From Clostridium sp. CAG:557 (lineage in GTDB: Bacteria > Bacillota > Clostridia > Oscillospirales > Acutalibacteraceae): 25,578 nucleotides of DNA. Position 1 is the first letter of the stretch, and every line of letters begins with the position of its first letter. Below are positions 1 to 8,872 of this stretch, one piece after another. Made by a program: the position numbers and the translations under genes. The stretch is from the NCBI GenBank assembly GCA_000435275.1, contig FR883862.1, positions 1 to 25,578 on the forward strand, read 5' to 3'. The notes under the pieces were generated by a model, which saw nothing but the letters and a program-made list of their open reading frames with translations, was not told the DNA's origin and did no database searches.

Positions 1-3
1 CAC

Positions 4-35
4 AAAAAAAGAGCAGATTGCCTGTTAACCAATCT
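4..35 (-). terminator. Rho-independent terminator after tRNA-Leu
   Basis: On the minus strand a 6-bp stem (AGATTG/CAATCT, arms at 30-35 and 15-20) with a 9-base loop is followed by GCTC and a run of seven T. It lies about 55 bases downstream of the tRNA and reads in the same direction. Confidence 0.7.
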
Positions 36-90
36 ACTATTAAAAAGAAGAACCATAAAAAGATTCCATGCCCCTTATGGTACTCCGCAC

Positions 91-177
91 TGGTGCTGGT
101 GGCCGGACTTGAACCGGCACGGTATCGCTACCGAGGGATTTTAAGTCCCTTGTGTCTGCCTATTCCACCACACCAGC
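91..177 (-). tRNA. tRNA-Leu (anticodon UAA)
   Basis: The minus strand folds as a complete class II tRNA. The 7-bp acceptor stem is GCTGGTG/CACCAGC, followed by discriminator A and an encoded CCA end. The anticodon stem AGGGA/TCCCT closes a seven-base loop CTTAAAA with anticodon TAA at 143-141. A long variable arm (CGGTAGCGATACCG) and a GGTTCAAGTCC T-arm follow. The 87-base length including CCA and the long variable arm fit tRNA-Leu. It decodes UUA, a common leucine codon in this AT-rich DNA. Confidence 0.97.
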
Positions 178-245
178 ACATATAATTAATAAATCAATTA
201 TATCATAGGAAAAATACAAAATCAATAGCAAAATATAAAAAATTT

Positions 246-1214
246 TTAACTTTTATAAGTGCTGGCAGCCAAAAAAGCTGCACCAATAATTCCTGCTTCA
301 TTGCCTAACAAGGCTGAACAAAGTTTTGTTTGTATCTTTGCGTACTTGCTATACCGTTCATTCTTGATAGCTTTTCGAATAGGCGCAAGGAGTAAATCGC
401 CTTCATTGCAAACCCCACCACCAATACAGATAATTTCCGGCTGAAATATATTAACAATATTAACAATCCCCAATGACAAGTATTCACAATATTCTTCCAC
501 AATTTTTTGCCCAAGGACATCGCCTAATTCCATTGCAGTAAAGGCACTCTTGGCATTTATGTTGTTTATATTATTTTCAATCAACGCCCAAATTATAGAG
601 TCATTTTTAGAAATGTTTTCTAAGTATTTTTTAGTTGTCAAAATAAGCCCATTTGCTGATGCATATTGCTCAAAACAACCGCGTCTTCCACAATTGCAGG
701 GCCTTCCATTTGGAACTATCACCATATGTCCGAGTTCAGCCGCACTGTAATTTATCCCACTGTAAATTTCCCCATCTAGAATTATTCCACTCCCTATGCC
801 AGTTCCTATTGTAATTGTTATTGATGATTTCGTATTTTTTGCTGCGCCGGCAATAAACTCGCCAAAAGCCGCTACATTAGCATCATTTTCTATAAAAACT
901 TTCTTGTTTAATCTATTTTCCATCATTTTTTGCAAGTCCCAGTTGTGAAAAAACAGATTATTTGCAAATTCAACAACTCCTGATTTTTTGTTAACAGCGC
1001 CAGGACTGCCTATCCCAACAAAAGGAATTTCATTCGAATTAACACCAGCTTCAGATATTACTTCAAAAAATAAGCCAGCCATATCATCACAAACTTCTGC
1101 TTCGGAACGCGGGACATTTGTTTTACAGCTTTTTTTTAATATAATTTTATAATTTTCATCAACGAGTCCGGCAGAAATATTTGTGCCGCCCAAATCTATT
1201 CCAAAATAATACAT
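246..1214 (-). CDS. glcK: ROK-family glucokinase
   Basis: This 322-residue cytoplasmic sugar kinase most likely makes glucose 6-phosphate from glucose and ATP. The N-terminal phosphate-binding motif DLGGTN is at 7-12. ENDAN at 109-113 carries the catalytic Asp111, and IGTGIGSG at 136-143 contacts ATP. The ROK signature runs from about 159 to 184: E160, H163 and the cysteines of CNCGRRGC at 173-180, which bind structural zinc. The length is usual for ROK glucokinases. The start ATG has GGAGA six bases upstream. The gene is divergent from tcdA across an 82-base gap and appears monocistronic. ROK kinases also include fructokinases, ManNAc kinases and repressors. There is no N-terminal DNA-binding domain here, so it is not a repressor. 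Glucose is the likeliest substrate but is not proven by the sequence. Confidence 0.88.
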   Translation of the reverse strand: MYYFGIDLGGTNISAGLVDENYKIILKKSCKTNVPRSEAEVCDDMAGLFFEVISEAGVNSNEIPFVGIGSPGAVNKKSGVVEFANNLFFHNWDLQKMMENRLNKKVFIENDANVAAFGEFIAGAAKNTKSSITITIGTGIGSGIILDGEIYSGINYSAAELGHMVIVPNGRPCNCGRRGCFEQYASANGLILTTKKYLENISKNDSIIWALIENNINNINAKSAFTAMELGDVLGQKIVEEYCEYLSLGIVNIVNIFQPEIICIGGGVCNEGDLLLAPIRKAIKNERYSKYAKIQTKLCSALLGNEAGIIGAAFLAASTYKS

Positions 1215-1296
1215 AAAAAATCTCCAAGAACTATTTTTAAATAAAATTGTAATGTGTTAAAATAAAAAATAACAAACGTGAAAGGAAAATATCATA

Positions 1297-2010
1297 ATGA
1301 ATCAATTTACAAGAACTTGCATGCTACTGGGAGAAACTGCACTAAAAAAAATTCATAACTCAAAAGTAGCAATCTTCGGTATGGGAGGAGTTGGCTCGCA
1401 CGTCGCCGAAAGTTTAGCACGTGTTGGCATTGGAACGTTAATATTAATAGACAATGACACTGTTGACATAACAAACATAAACCGTCAAATTATAGCGTTG
1501 CACAGTACTGTTGGTCAAGATAAAGTAGCAGTGATGAAAAATCGCATTTTAGATATTAATCCAACTGCAGAAGTTGTAATACATAAGATTTTTTACTCAA
1601 AAAACAGTGGCCAAGGCATAATTGATTCGTGTGATTATGTTGTTGACGCAATTGACTCTATCTCGTCAAAATTGGCGCTTGCAGACGAATGCAACAAAAA
1701 AAACATTCCTATTATAAGCTGTATGGGTACCGGTAACAAATTAAATCCGAATTTATTTGAAATTACCGATATTTTTAAAACGAGTGTTTGTCCAATATGC
1801 AGAGTTATGCGTCAAGAGCTGAAAAAATGCAATATAAAGTCATTAAAAGTAGTTTATTCAAAAGAAGAACCACTTAAGCCTAAAAATAACGACTTTTGTA
1901 CTGAAACCACTTCCAACAAACGTCAAACACCAGGAAGTATGCCATTTGTCCCAGCAGTTGCCGGTTTCATAATAGCGAGCGAGGTTGTAAAAGATATTTG
2001 TCAAAATTGA
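1297..2010 (+). CDS. tcdA: tRNA threonylcarbamoyladenosine dehydratase (ThiF/E1-like)
   Basis: This 237-residue protein of the E1/ThiF/HesA superfamily cyclises N6-threonylcarbamoyladenosine at tRNA position 37 to cyclic t6A, using ATP. The Rossmann nucleotide motif GMGGVGS is at 28-34. The acidic D52 and the NINRQ stretch near 60-64 are the adenylation-site signature. CPICRVMRQEL near 165-175 matches the TcdA/CsdL form of the region and is unlike MoeB or ThiF. PGSMPFVPAVAGF near the C-terminus is also typical of TcdA. The start ATG has AAAGGA about ten bases upstream. It stands alone, divergent from glcK. MoeB/ThiF adenylyltransferase is the alternative, but no thiamine, molybdopterin or ubiquitin-like partner is nearby. 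Confidence 0.88.
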   Translation: MNQFTRTCMLLGETALKKIHNSKVAIFGMGGVGSHVAESLARVGIGTLILIDNDTVDITNINRQIIALHSTVGQDKVAVMKNRILDINPTAEVVIHKIFYSKNSGQGIIDSCDYVVDAIDSISSKLALADECNKKNIPIISCMGTGNKLNPNLFEITDIFKTSVCPICRVMRQELKKCNIKSLKVVYSKEEPLKPKNNDFCTETTSNKRQTPGSMPFVPAVAGFIIASEVVKDICQN

Positions 2011-2045
2011 AATAAAAATGATCAAACATAAAAAATTGTCACATT

Positions 2046-3431
2046 CTATATGTTTATCACAACAGCATCGTCTTGCAAATTATCGAAACTTTTTTGGCCA
2101 GCACCGCAATTATGTACATAAACTTCAGCGTTGTCTTTGGCATTTGAAGAGGTCCGTTTACCATTTTCACAAAGTTTTTCTTTGGCTATAGAAAGCATCA
2201 ATTTTATCCTATTTTCCTGATTAACCTTAGGAGAACCAGGGTCATAATCTATTGCAACGATGTTTGCGCGTGGATTTACCTCTTGTATTTTCCTAATCAT
2301 GCCTTTTCCGCAAATATGATTTGGCAAACATCCAAATGGCTGTGCACAGACGATATTTTCATATCCAGCTTCAACTAATTTCAACATTTCTGCCGTTAAA
2401 AACCAACCTTCACCCATTTTGTTGCCGTAGCCTATTATTCCATGCGCTAAGGCCTTTGTATGTTCATATGTAGCAGGGGCTTCAAAGCAAGAATTTCTTT
2501 TTATAGCAGATATCAATATGCTTTCAATTTTTTCAATATAGGCCATTAAAGTCTTGGCCACAGCCGATTTTGTATGACTTCCACCGTAAAGCTTTACATC
2601 TTCAATGCGGTTATCAATTTTAAACAGCAAAAAACCTAAAATTCCAGGCACACAGACTTCACAATTTTGCGATGCTAAAAAATCTTCAAGCTGATTATTG
2701 CCAAGACTAGAATATTTAACATAAATTTCCCCCACAACGCCAACTCTGACTTTAGGAATATGTCTTGTTTTTATTTTAGCAAAGTCGTCAGAAATCGTGT
2801 TCATGTTATACGCAAACTGCCTAAAATTAATTCCTCTTCCACAATTTAATTGTTTAGTTAAAATCTTTATCCACTTTTCAACCGTCGAAGCACTGTCTCC
2901 ATGGCAAATTTCATAAGGCATAACTTGATTGTTAAGGTTCATCAATAAGTCACCGTAAACCAATGCGCCAATCATGCGCCGTAAAAGAGCAAAACTCAGT
3001 TTAAAACCACTATTTTTTTCAAGTCCGGACAAGTTCAAAGAAATTACCGGAACATTCTCAAAACCAGCTTTTTTTAAGGCTTTTCGCAAAAGATGGATAT
3101 AATTTGAAGCACGACATCCTCCACCAGTCTGAGTAATCATAAGAGCTGTTTTGTTTACATCGTATTTGCCACTTTTTAGCGCATGAATAAACTGTCCAAT
3201 AACCAAAATCGCAGGGTAACAAGTGTCATTATGCACGTAACGAAGGCTTTCCTGAATGATTTCCGGTTCACAAGATTCCAAAAGGACGGTTTTATATCCA
3301 TAACACTCCAGAGTATTTTGAAGCAACTTAAAGTGAATAGGTAACATCATTGGCAACAAAATGGTATATTCTTTTTTCATCTCGCGCGTAAATAAGAGCC
3401 GACCGTCATTTGAGTATTTAAGTTCAGCCAT
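2046..3431 (-). CDS. 2-hydroxyacyl-CoA dehydratase-like protein, C-terminal partner of the activase
   Basis: This 461-residue protein corresponds to the C-terminal third of the roughly 1400-residue acyl-CoA dehydratase activase-related proteins of Clostridia. Family-like stretches are YTILLPMMLPIHF near 22-34, NDTCYPAILVIGQF near 68-81, QTGGGCRASNY near 101-111, and AQPFGCLPNHICGKG in the C-terminal third. These cysteines resemble those that hold the Fe-S cluster in dehydratase subunits. The start is firm: TAAGGAGG lies five bases before ATG, and the TAA in it is the stop codon of the upstream gene, so the two are translationally coupled. The true substrate is unknown. No HgdA/HgdB dehydratase pair or CoA-transferase is in the window, so a dedicated fermentation pathway cannot be assigned. 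Confidence 0.8.
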   Translation of the reverse strand: MAELKYSNDGRLLFTREMKKEYTILLPMMLPIHFKLLQNTLECYGYKTVLLESCEPEIIQESLRYVHNDTCYPAILVIGQFIHALKSGKYDVNKTALMITQTGGGCRASNYIHLLRKALKKAGFENVPVISLNLSGLEKNSGFKLSFALLRRMIGALVYGDLLMNLNNQVMPYEICHGDSASTVEKWIKILTKQLNCGRGINFRQFAYNMNTISDDFAKIKTRHIPKVRVGVVGEIYVKYSSLGNNQLEDFLASQNCEVCVPGILGFLLFKIDNRIEDVKLYGGSHTKSAVAKTLMAYIEKIESILISAIKRNSCFEAPATYEHTKALAHGIIGYGNKMGEGWFLTAEMLKLVEAGYENIVCAQPFGCLPNHICGKGMIRKIQEVNPRANIVAIDYDPGSPKVNQENRIKLMLSIAKEKLCENGKRTSSNAKDNAEVYVHNCGAGQKSFDNLQDDAVVINI

Positions 3432-3440
3432 AATTCCTCC

Positions 3441-6338
3441 TTAACGATGAATGGCAGCAAATAAACTTCTTAGCCGAATTTTAACTGCTCCTTGATTTGA
3501 AATCTCATCAATTTTTATTTGAGTATAAATTTTGCCAGCCTTTTCAAGAATTTCACGCACTTCGTCGGTCGTAATAGCATCCACACCGCAACCGAATGAA
3601 ACAAGCTGCACTAAATTCATATTTTTTTTATCAGAAATATATTTTGCCGCACTGTAGAGCCGCGAGTGATAAGTCCATTGATTGAGTACACTGGTTGAAA
3701 ATTTGCTAACTTTTCCACTAATAGCATCTTCAGAAATAACCGCCGCTCCAAAACTTGAAATTATTTTGTCTATAGAATGATTAATTTCCGGGTCAATATG
3801 ATAAGGCCGGCCTGCCAAAATGATTATTTGACGATTTTCATCTTGAGCAATTTTTATTATTTCCTCGCCCTTGGATTTAATCTTGTTAATATGTGAATAA
3901 TATTCACGATACGCCTCTTCTGCAGCAAATTTTATTTCTTTAAAAGAAATATCATCAAAATATTGGCATAAAATTTCGTAAATTTTTTTAGGAAAATCCT
4001 TTTTTCGATGAATTCCTACATAGTCTTTTATAAAAGTTATGTCATTAATTTTTTTTACATTGGCGCCGATAACTTCCGGATAATAAGCCACAACAGGGCA
4101 GTTATAGTTGTTGTCACCAAGACCTTCATCAAAATTATATGACATACATGGATAAAAAATATGCTTAACACCAGCATTTATGAGTGATTCAATGTGTCCA
4201 TGCATCAATTTAGCGGGAAAGCAGACGGTGTCTGACGGAATAGTGTGTTGGCCGCTGATGTATAAATTTCTAGAAGAAATCGGTGAAATTTTAACACCAA
4301 AGCCGAGTTCAGTAAAAAAAGTATACCAAAACGGCAATAGTTCATACATATTAAGCCCAAAAGGAATACCAATTGTTTCTCGTTTGTTCGAAGATACGCT
4401 TTTGTATGACTTTAAAAGTTCCAGTTTGTAAGCGTACATATTAAGTCGATTATCATCGGATTTGTTAGAATTTGGACGTTCACATTTGTTACCACTTATA
4501 CAATGCCTGCCCGCTGAAAAATTATTCACAGTAAGCCGACAATTATTGCTGCAGCCGTTGCACACAGTAGACTTAACCTCATGATGAAAATTTAGCAAGT
4601 CTTGCAAAGATGCAATCGTACTTTTTTCACTCGCATTATTTTGGGCATAAAGAGCCGCACCGTAAGCTCCCATAAGCCCAGAAACATTGGGCCTTACAAC
4701 ATTTACGCCCATTTCCATCTCAAAAGCGCGCAAAACAGCGTCGTTCAAGAAAGTCCCGCCCTGAACCACGATTTTTTTGCCGAGTTCATTTGGACTAGAA
4801 GCACGAATCACTTTATATAAAGCATTTTTTACAACACTCAAGGAAAGTCCCGCAGAGATATCCTCAATAGTCGCACCGTCTTTTTGGGCCTGCTTAACAG
4901 AAGAGTTCATAAATACAGTACATCTAGAGCCCAAATCGACAGGTTGTTTAGCAAAAAGGCCAAGCTTAGAAAAGTCCTCAATAGAATAGCCTAAAGCGTT
5001 GGCAAAAGTTTGCAAAAACGAGCCACATCCCGAAGAGCAAGCTTCATTTAAGAAAATGTTATCGATTACACCATTGCGAACTTTAAAACATTTAATGTCC
5101 TGCCCGCCAATGTCGATGATAAATTCCACATCCGGCATAAATTTTTGCGCCGCAGTAAGATGAGCAACCGTCTCAACGATACCAAAATCGATATTAAAAG
5201 CACTTTTTATCAATTCCTCGCCGTAACCTGTTACCGCACTCGAAGCCACCTCAATATCGGGAAAATCTCGATATAAATTCTCCAAAAATTCTTTTATTAT
5301 GTCCACAGGATTTCCTTTATTTGGCCGATAAATTGTATGTAAAAGTTCGGAATTTTCTCCAATAACAACGGCTTTAACGGTTGTTGAGCCGGCATCTAGT
5401 CCAATATAGGCCTTCCCTCTATAAGCGTGAATATCAGCAGTTCTCAACCTGTTTTCATTATGCCTTTTTACAAAATTTTCATACTCGGCACTGCTTTCAA
5501 AAAGAGGTTTATTACGTGCAAAATTATCTGAAGCTTTATAATTTTTTATTTTCTGAATAATATCATTAAAATTCAAAAGCTTGTCTGCGCACATTGCCGT
5601 ACCCAAAGCAACGTAGTATAAAGAATTTTCAGGACAGATTCCGATAGTATTTAAAGTTTTGTCAAAACTTTTGCGAAGTTCACTTAAGAAAGTAAGCGGG
5701 CCACCCAAATACAAAATTTTTCCGTTAATTTCCCGTCCTTGAGCCAAGCCAGCGATAGTTTGATTTACCACAGCGTAAAATATGCTTGCCGCGATGTCTG
5801 TTTTTTTTGCGCCCTGATTCAACAAAGGCTGAATATCAGATTTAGCAAAAACGCCGCATCTAGACGCTATAGTGTAAATTTTTTCATAATTGCTTGCAAG
5901 CTCATTAATTTCTCCAATAGAAATATTCAAAAGAGTCGCCATTTGGTCAATAAAAGCCCCTGTTCCACCAGCACAAGAGCCGTTCATCCGCACTTCAGAT
6001 TGCCCGGACAAAAATAATATTTTAGCATCTTCGCCACCTAGTTCGATTATGACGTCTGTGCCAGGAGAAAACGTATTTGCTGCGACTCTTGTAGCGTAAA
6101 CTTCTTGAACAAATGGAATTTTGCAAGCCTCTGCTTGACCCATGCCGGCAGAACCAGACATTGCGATTTTAGCCAATTTATTCCCAATGAATTTGTCATT
6201 AACTAACGTGAGAATTTCCTCAATTTTTTGTTTTATTTTAGAATAATGTCTCTCATAATTCTTGTAAATAATGTTATTATTTTCATCAATAGCCACGCAT
6301 TTAATTGTAGTTGACCCGATGTCAAGACCTATTTTCAA
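3441..6338 (-). CDS. Acyl-CoA dehydratase activase, two BcrAD/BadFG ATPase domains plus DUF2229-like region
   Basis: This 965-residue protein has two ASKHA-fold activator domains in tandem. Domain 1 starts with LDIGSTTIKC at the N-terminus, followed by NGSCAGGTGAF and SRCGVFAKSD. Domain 2, near 310-570, starts with LDAGSTTVKA, followed by EACSSGCGSF and GSRCTVFMNSS. In characterised activators the cysteines of these motifs hold a 4Fe-4S cluster across a homodimer, and ATP hydrolysis drives one-electron transfer to a dehydratase. The C-terminal third carries the associated DUF2229-type region (SDTVCFPAKLMHGH; ILAGRPYHIDPEINHS). I chose TTG at 6338-6336: GGAGGG lies about eight bases before it, and the protein then begins MKIGLDIGS as in homologues. 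A longer frame from 6371 has no SD. It is coupled to the downstream gene by a nine-base gap. Confidence 0.85.
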   Translation of the reverse strand: MKIGLDIGSTTIKCVAIDENNNIIYKNYERHYSKIKQKIEEILTLVNDKFIGNKLAKIAMSGSAGMGQAEACKIPFVQEVYATRVAANTFSPGTDVIIELGGEDAKILFLSGQSEVRMNGSCAGGTGAFIDQMATLLNISIGEINELASNYEKIYTIASRCGVFAKSDIQPLLNQGAKKTDIAASIFYAVVNQTIAGLAQGREINGKILYLGGPLTFLSELRKSFDKTLNTIGICPENSLYYVALGTAMCADKLLNFNDIIQKIKNYKASDNFARNKPLFESSAEYENFVKRHNENRLRTADIHAYRGKAYIGLDAGSTTVKAVVIGENSELLHTIYRPNKGNPVDIIKEFLENLYRDFPDIEVASSAVTGYGEELIKSAFNIDFGIVETVAHLTAAQKFMPDVEFIIDIGGQDIKCFKVRNGVIDNIFLNEACSSGCGSFLQTFANALGYSIEDFSKLGLFAKQPVDLGSRCTVFMNSSVKQAQKDGATIEDISAGLSLSVVKNALYKVIRASSPNELGKKIVVQGGTFLNDAVLRAFEMEMGVNVVRPNVSGLMGAYGAALYAQNNASEKSTIASLQDLLNFHHEVKSTVCNGCSNNCRLTVNNFSAGRHCISGNKCERPNSNKSDDNRLNMYAYKLELLKSYKSVSSNKRETIGIPFGLNMYELLPFWYTFFTELGFGVKISPISSRNLYISGQHTIPSDTVCFPAKLMHGHIESLINAGVKHIFYPCMSYNFDEGLGDNNYNCPVVAYYPEVIGANVKKINDITFIKDYVGIHRKKDFPKKIYEILCQYFDDISFKEIKFAAEEAYREYYSHINKIKSKGEEIIKIAQDENRQIIILAGRPYHIDPEINHSIDKIISSFGAAVISEDAISGKVSKFSTSVLNQWTYHSRLYSAAKYISDKKNMNLVQLVSFGCGVDAITTDEVREILEKAGKIYTQIKIDEISNQGAVKIRLRSLFAAIHR

Positions 6339-6429
6339 AAGAAATCCCTCCGAAAAATTGGTATATATCAAAAAAACTCAAAAAGAGCAAAAATTTCTAT
6401 CATTAAGTGACGTAATAAATCACAAAAAC

Positions 6430-6467
6430 TTGTTTTTATTATATCATAGTGATATAATGAAAATCAA
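6430..6467. promoter_or_regulatory. Interleaved divergent sigma-A promoters on a palindrome
   Basis: Plus strand: TTGTTT at 6430-6435, a 17-base spacer, then TATAAT at 6453-6458, pointing to aroB. Minus strand: TTGATT at 6467-6462, an 18-base spacer, then TATAAT at 6443-6438, pointing to the activase genes. Each -35 lies beside the start-site region of the other promoter. The two -10 boxes are the arms of a perfect inverted repeat, 6438-6446 and 6450-6458, separated by TAG. Confidence 0.7.
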
Positions 6468-6549
6468 TTGGATATTTGAACGATTTTGTTGAAATTTGGC
6501 GCTCATGGCAAAACAGTAACTTATAAAATTAAAAATATGGGTGAAGTTT

Positions 6550-7599
6550 ATGAGAAAAATTGATTTAAAAACAAATTCTCCATGCAAAATAGTAATAGAC
6601 AAAAATTTGATACAGAACTCCGGCAACTACATAAAGAATCTTTCATCGACAGGGCAAGTTTTAATAATAACAGATGATTTAGTAAATGAGTTGTATTCAA
6701 ATAAGCTTACAGAATCGCTAATCGACAACGGATTTGAAGTGTTTTTATTCGTACTTACACGCGGAGAACCTTCAAAAAATTTCCATACAGTAGAGAGAAT
6801 ATATTCTTTTTTAATAAAAAATAAGTTTACGCGGTCGGATTTAATAATAGCGTTAGGTGGCGGTGTCATTGGGGACATTGCTGGCTTTGTAGCTGCAACT
6901 TATATGAGAGGAATGGGCTTTATCCAAATTCCTACAACACTTTTGGCTCAAATTGATTCATCCATTGGCGGGAAAAACGGTATTAACCTATCGCATGGTA
7001 AAAATCTGATAGGAACATTTTATCAACCTAAACTGGTTCTTATAGACGTAGATACACTATCTACTTTGCCAGAAAAATTGATTTCTGATGGTATGGCAGA
7101 AGCAATAAAATATGGATTAATAAAAAGTTCTTCACTATTTAACATGATAAAAAATAACAAATTTGAAGACATTCGTAAAGACTTGATTTTTGAATGTATC
7201 AATATAAAAAAAGATATTGTTGAACAAGATGAATTAGAACAAAACGAGCGAAAACTTTTAAATTTTGGACATACTTTGGGCCACGCAATAGAGAAATTTT
7301 ATAATTTTACTGGCTACACTCACGGACAAGCAGTTGCACTCGGAATGGCGTACACGGTTCTTTCGAGTGAAAAAATATCTGTCACCAAGGCCGGCACATA
7401 CAAGGAGTTAATTTCTGTTTTAGAAAAATATAACCTACCGTATAAACTTCATTGCGACATGGATGCCTTAGTGGCGGTTGCAAAAGTTGACAAGAAGGCT
7501 GTCGGTGAATTTTTTGATGTAGTTCTTATTAAGGATATTGGAGAAGGGTTTATTAAACGAATAAAAAAATACGACTTAAAAAAGTACATTGGAGGCTGA
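6550..7599 (+). CDS. aroB: 3-dehydroquinate synthase
   Basis: Converts DAHP to 3-dehydroquinate using NAD+ and a divalent metal, the second step of the shikimate pathway, in the cytoplasm. The NAD-binding LGGGVIGDIAGFVAATYMRG is followed by IPTTLLAQIDSSIGGKNGIN and NLIGTFYQPK. The metal-site segments DGMAEAIKYGLI, NFGHTLGHAIE and YTHGQAVALGM are intact, giving the Glu and two His ligands. Length is 349 residues, usual for AroB. A GTG nine bases upstream is also in frame, but GGGTGA sits seven bases before ATG 6550 and overlaps that GTG, so ATG is preferred. First gene of the operon; the aroA start lies four bases after its stop. Confidence 0.95.
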   Translation: MRKIDLKTNSPCKIVIDKNLIQNSGNYIKNLSSTGQVLIITDDLVNELYSNKLTESLIDNGFEVFLFVLTRGEPSKNFHTVERIYSFLIKNKFTRSDLIIALGGGVIGDIAGFVAATYMRGMGFIQIPTTLLAQIDSSIGGKNGINLSHGKNLIGTFYQPKLVLIDVDTLSTLPEKLISDGMAEAIKYGLIKSSSLFNMIKNNKFEDIRKDLIFECINIKKDIVEQDELEQNERKLLNFGHTLGHAIEKFYNFTGYTHGQAVALGMAYTVLSSEKISVTKAGTYKELISVLEKYNLPYKLHCDMDALVAVAKVDKKAVGEFFDVVLIKDIGEGFIKRIKKYDLKKYIGG

Positions 7600-7603
7600 T
7601 TTT

Positions 7604-8872
7604 ATGAGCATAGCTTTAATCGCACCAAAAAAACTTTCTGGGAGCATAGACGTTCCGCCGTCTAAAAGTGATACGCATAGAGCAATAATTTGTGCGCTAT
7701 TGGCTAAGGACATCAGCGAAATATATCCAATAGACTTGTCTAACGACATCATGTCAACAATAAATGCCGCTGAAACTTTGGGGGCCTATGTAAAAGTGGT
7801 TAAAAATCACTTAATTATTGATTCCAGATTCGCTTTTTCAAAAAATTATGTCACGTTAAATTGTCACGAATCTGGTTCAACTTTGAGATTTTTAGCTCCG
7901 GTTGTAAGTGCACATGGAATAGCCGCTCAGTTTGAAGGAACTGGCACATTGCTTTCTCGTCCAATGGGCGTCTACGCTGACGTTTTGCCAAAGTTTGGAG
8001 TAAAGTGTACTTATAATGGGGCGTTGCCTTTTTCAGTCGACGGCAAGTTAAAACCAGGCAAATTCTTGATTCCGGGAAATGTAAGTTCGCAATTTATTAC
8101 AGGGCTATTGTTTGCATTACCGATTTTGCATAATAACAGTGAAATCATTTTAACAACACCAGGAGAATCCAGCGGGTATGTTGACATGACAATAAAAACC
8201 ATGTTAAAATTTGGCGTTAAAGTGACTAAAACTGAAAATGGCTTTAAAATTCCCGGAAATCAACATTACAAAGCTAGGAACTATGTCACAGAAGGCGATT
8301 GGTCACAAGCAGCATTTTTTTTGGCAGCTGGTGCTATTGGAGAACCTGTAACCGTGAATGGCATAAAAATAGACTCCTCTCAGGGTGACAAAGCAATCAC
8401 AAAGCTACTGTACAGAATGGGCGCCGATGTAAAATATGAAGAAAACAGTGTTACTGTGTCTCCGGGAAATTTGTCAGGGTTTAATGTTTTTGCCGCTCCT
8501 ACACCAGATTTAGTCCCAATATTGGCAATACTTGGCGCTTGCGCGCAGGGAACCACGCGCATTTTAGGCGCATCACGGCTGAAATTTAAAGAAAGTGACA
8601 GATTGCGTGCCATTAATGATGGATTGAAAAAATTGGGTGTAAATGTAATAGAAACAGACGATGGACTTTTAATAGAGGGACAAAAGTATTTTAACAAAGC
8701 TAGCTTAAATGGATTTAATGATCACCGAATTGTTATGGCACTTTCTGTTGCGGCAATAAAAGCTCGTGAAAAAATTTGTATATCTTCTGCAGAAAGTATC
8801 AGCAAATCGTATCCATCATTTTTTGAAGATTATAATAAACTTGGAGGAGCAGTGAATGTCCTCGATATATAA
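7604..8872 (+). CDS. aroA: 3-phosphoshikimate 1-carboxyvinyltransferase (EPSP synthase)
   Basis: Joins phosphoenolpyruvate to shikimate 3-phosphate, giving EPSP. Active-site segments are in order: PPSKSDTHRA at the N-terminus, ESGSTLRFLAPV, GNVSSQFITGLLFALP, EGDWSQAAFFLAAG, the catalytic DLVPILAILGA, RLKFKESDRL and FNDHRIVMALSV. At 422 residues it is full length. ATG 7604 is chosen because GGAGG lies eight bases upstream; a frame open from TTG 7589 would place this SD inside the gene. The phosphate loop ESGSTLR differs from the GNAGTAMR of enterobacterial class I enzymes; I do not assign a glyphosate-sensitivity class. It overlaps aroC by 17 bases. Confidence 0.95.
   Translation: MSIALIAPKKLSGSIDVPPSKSDTHRAIICALLAKDISEIYPIDLSNDIMSTINAAETLGAYVKVVKNHLIIDSRFAFSKNYVTLNCHESGSTLRFLAPVVSAHGIAAQFEGTGTLLSRPMGVYADVLPKFGVKCTYNGALPFSVDGKLKPGKFLIPGNVSSQFITGLLFALPILHNNSEIILTTPGESSGYVDMTIKTMLKFGVKVTKTENGFKIPGNQHYKARNYVTEGDWSQAAFFLAAGAIGEPVTVNGIKIDSSQGDKAITKLLYRMGADVKYEENSVTVSPGNLSGFNVFAAPTPDLVPILAILGACAQGTTRILGASRLKFKESDRLRAINDGLKKLGVNVIETDDGLLIEGQKYFNKASLNGFNDHRIVMALSVAAIKAREKICISSAESISKSYPSFFEDYNKLGGAVNVLDI

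Noticed and set aside
91..177. tRNA-Leu as integration site of the island
   Set aside because: It lies more than 13 kb from the recombinase with core genes between, and large serine recombinases seldom use tRNA genes.
1297..2010. MoeB or ThiF adenylyltransferase
   Set aside because: The CPICRVMR segment and C-terminal PGSMPFVPAVAG pattern fit TcdA, and no thiamine or molybdopterin genes are nearby.
4180..4431. 83-codon plus-strand frame, and similar frames opposite the activase, aro and htrA genes
   Set aside because: These lie fully antisense to well-supported genes and have no SD or family pattern.
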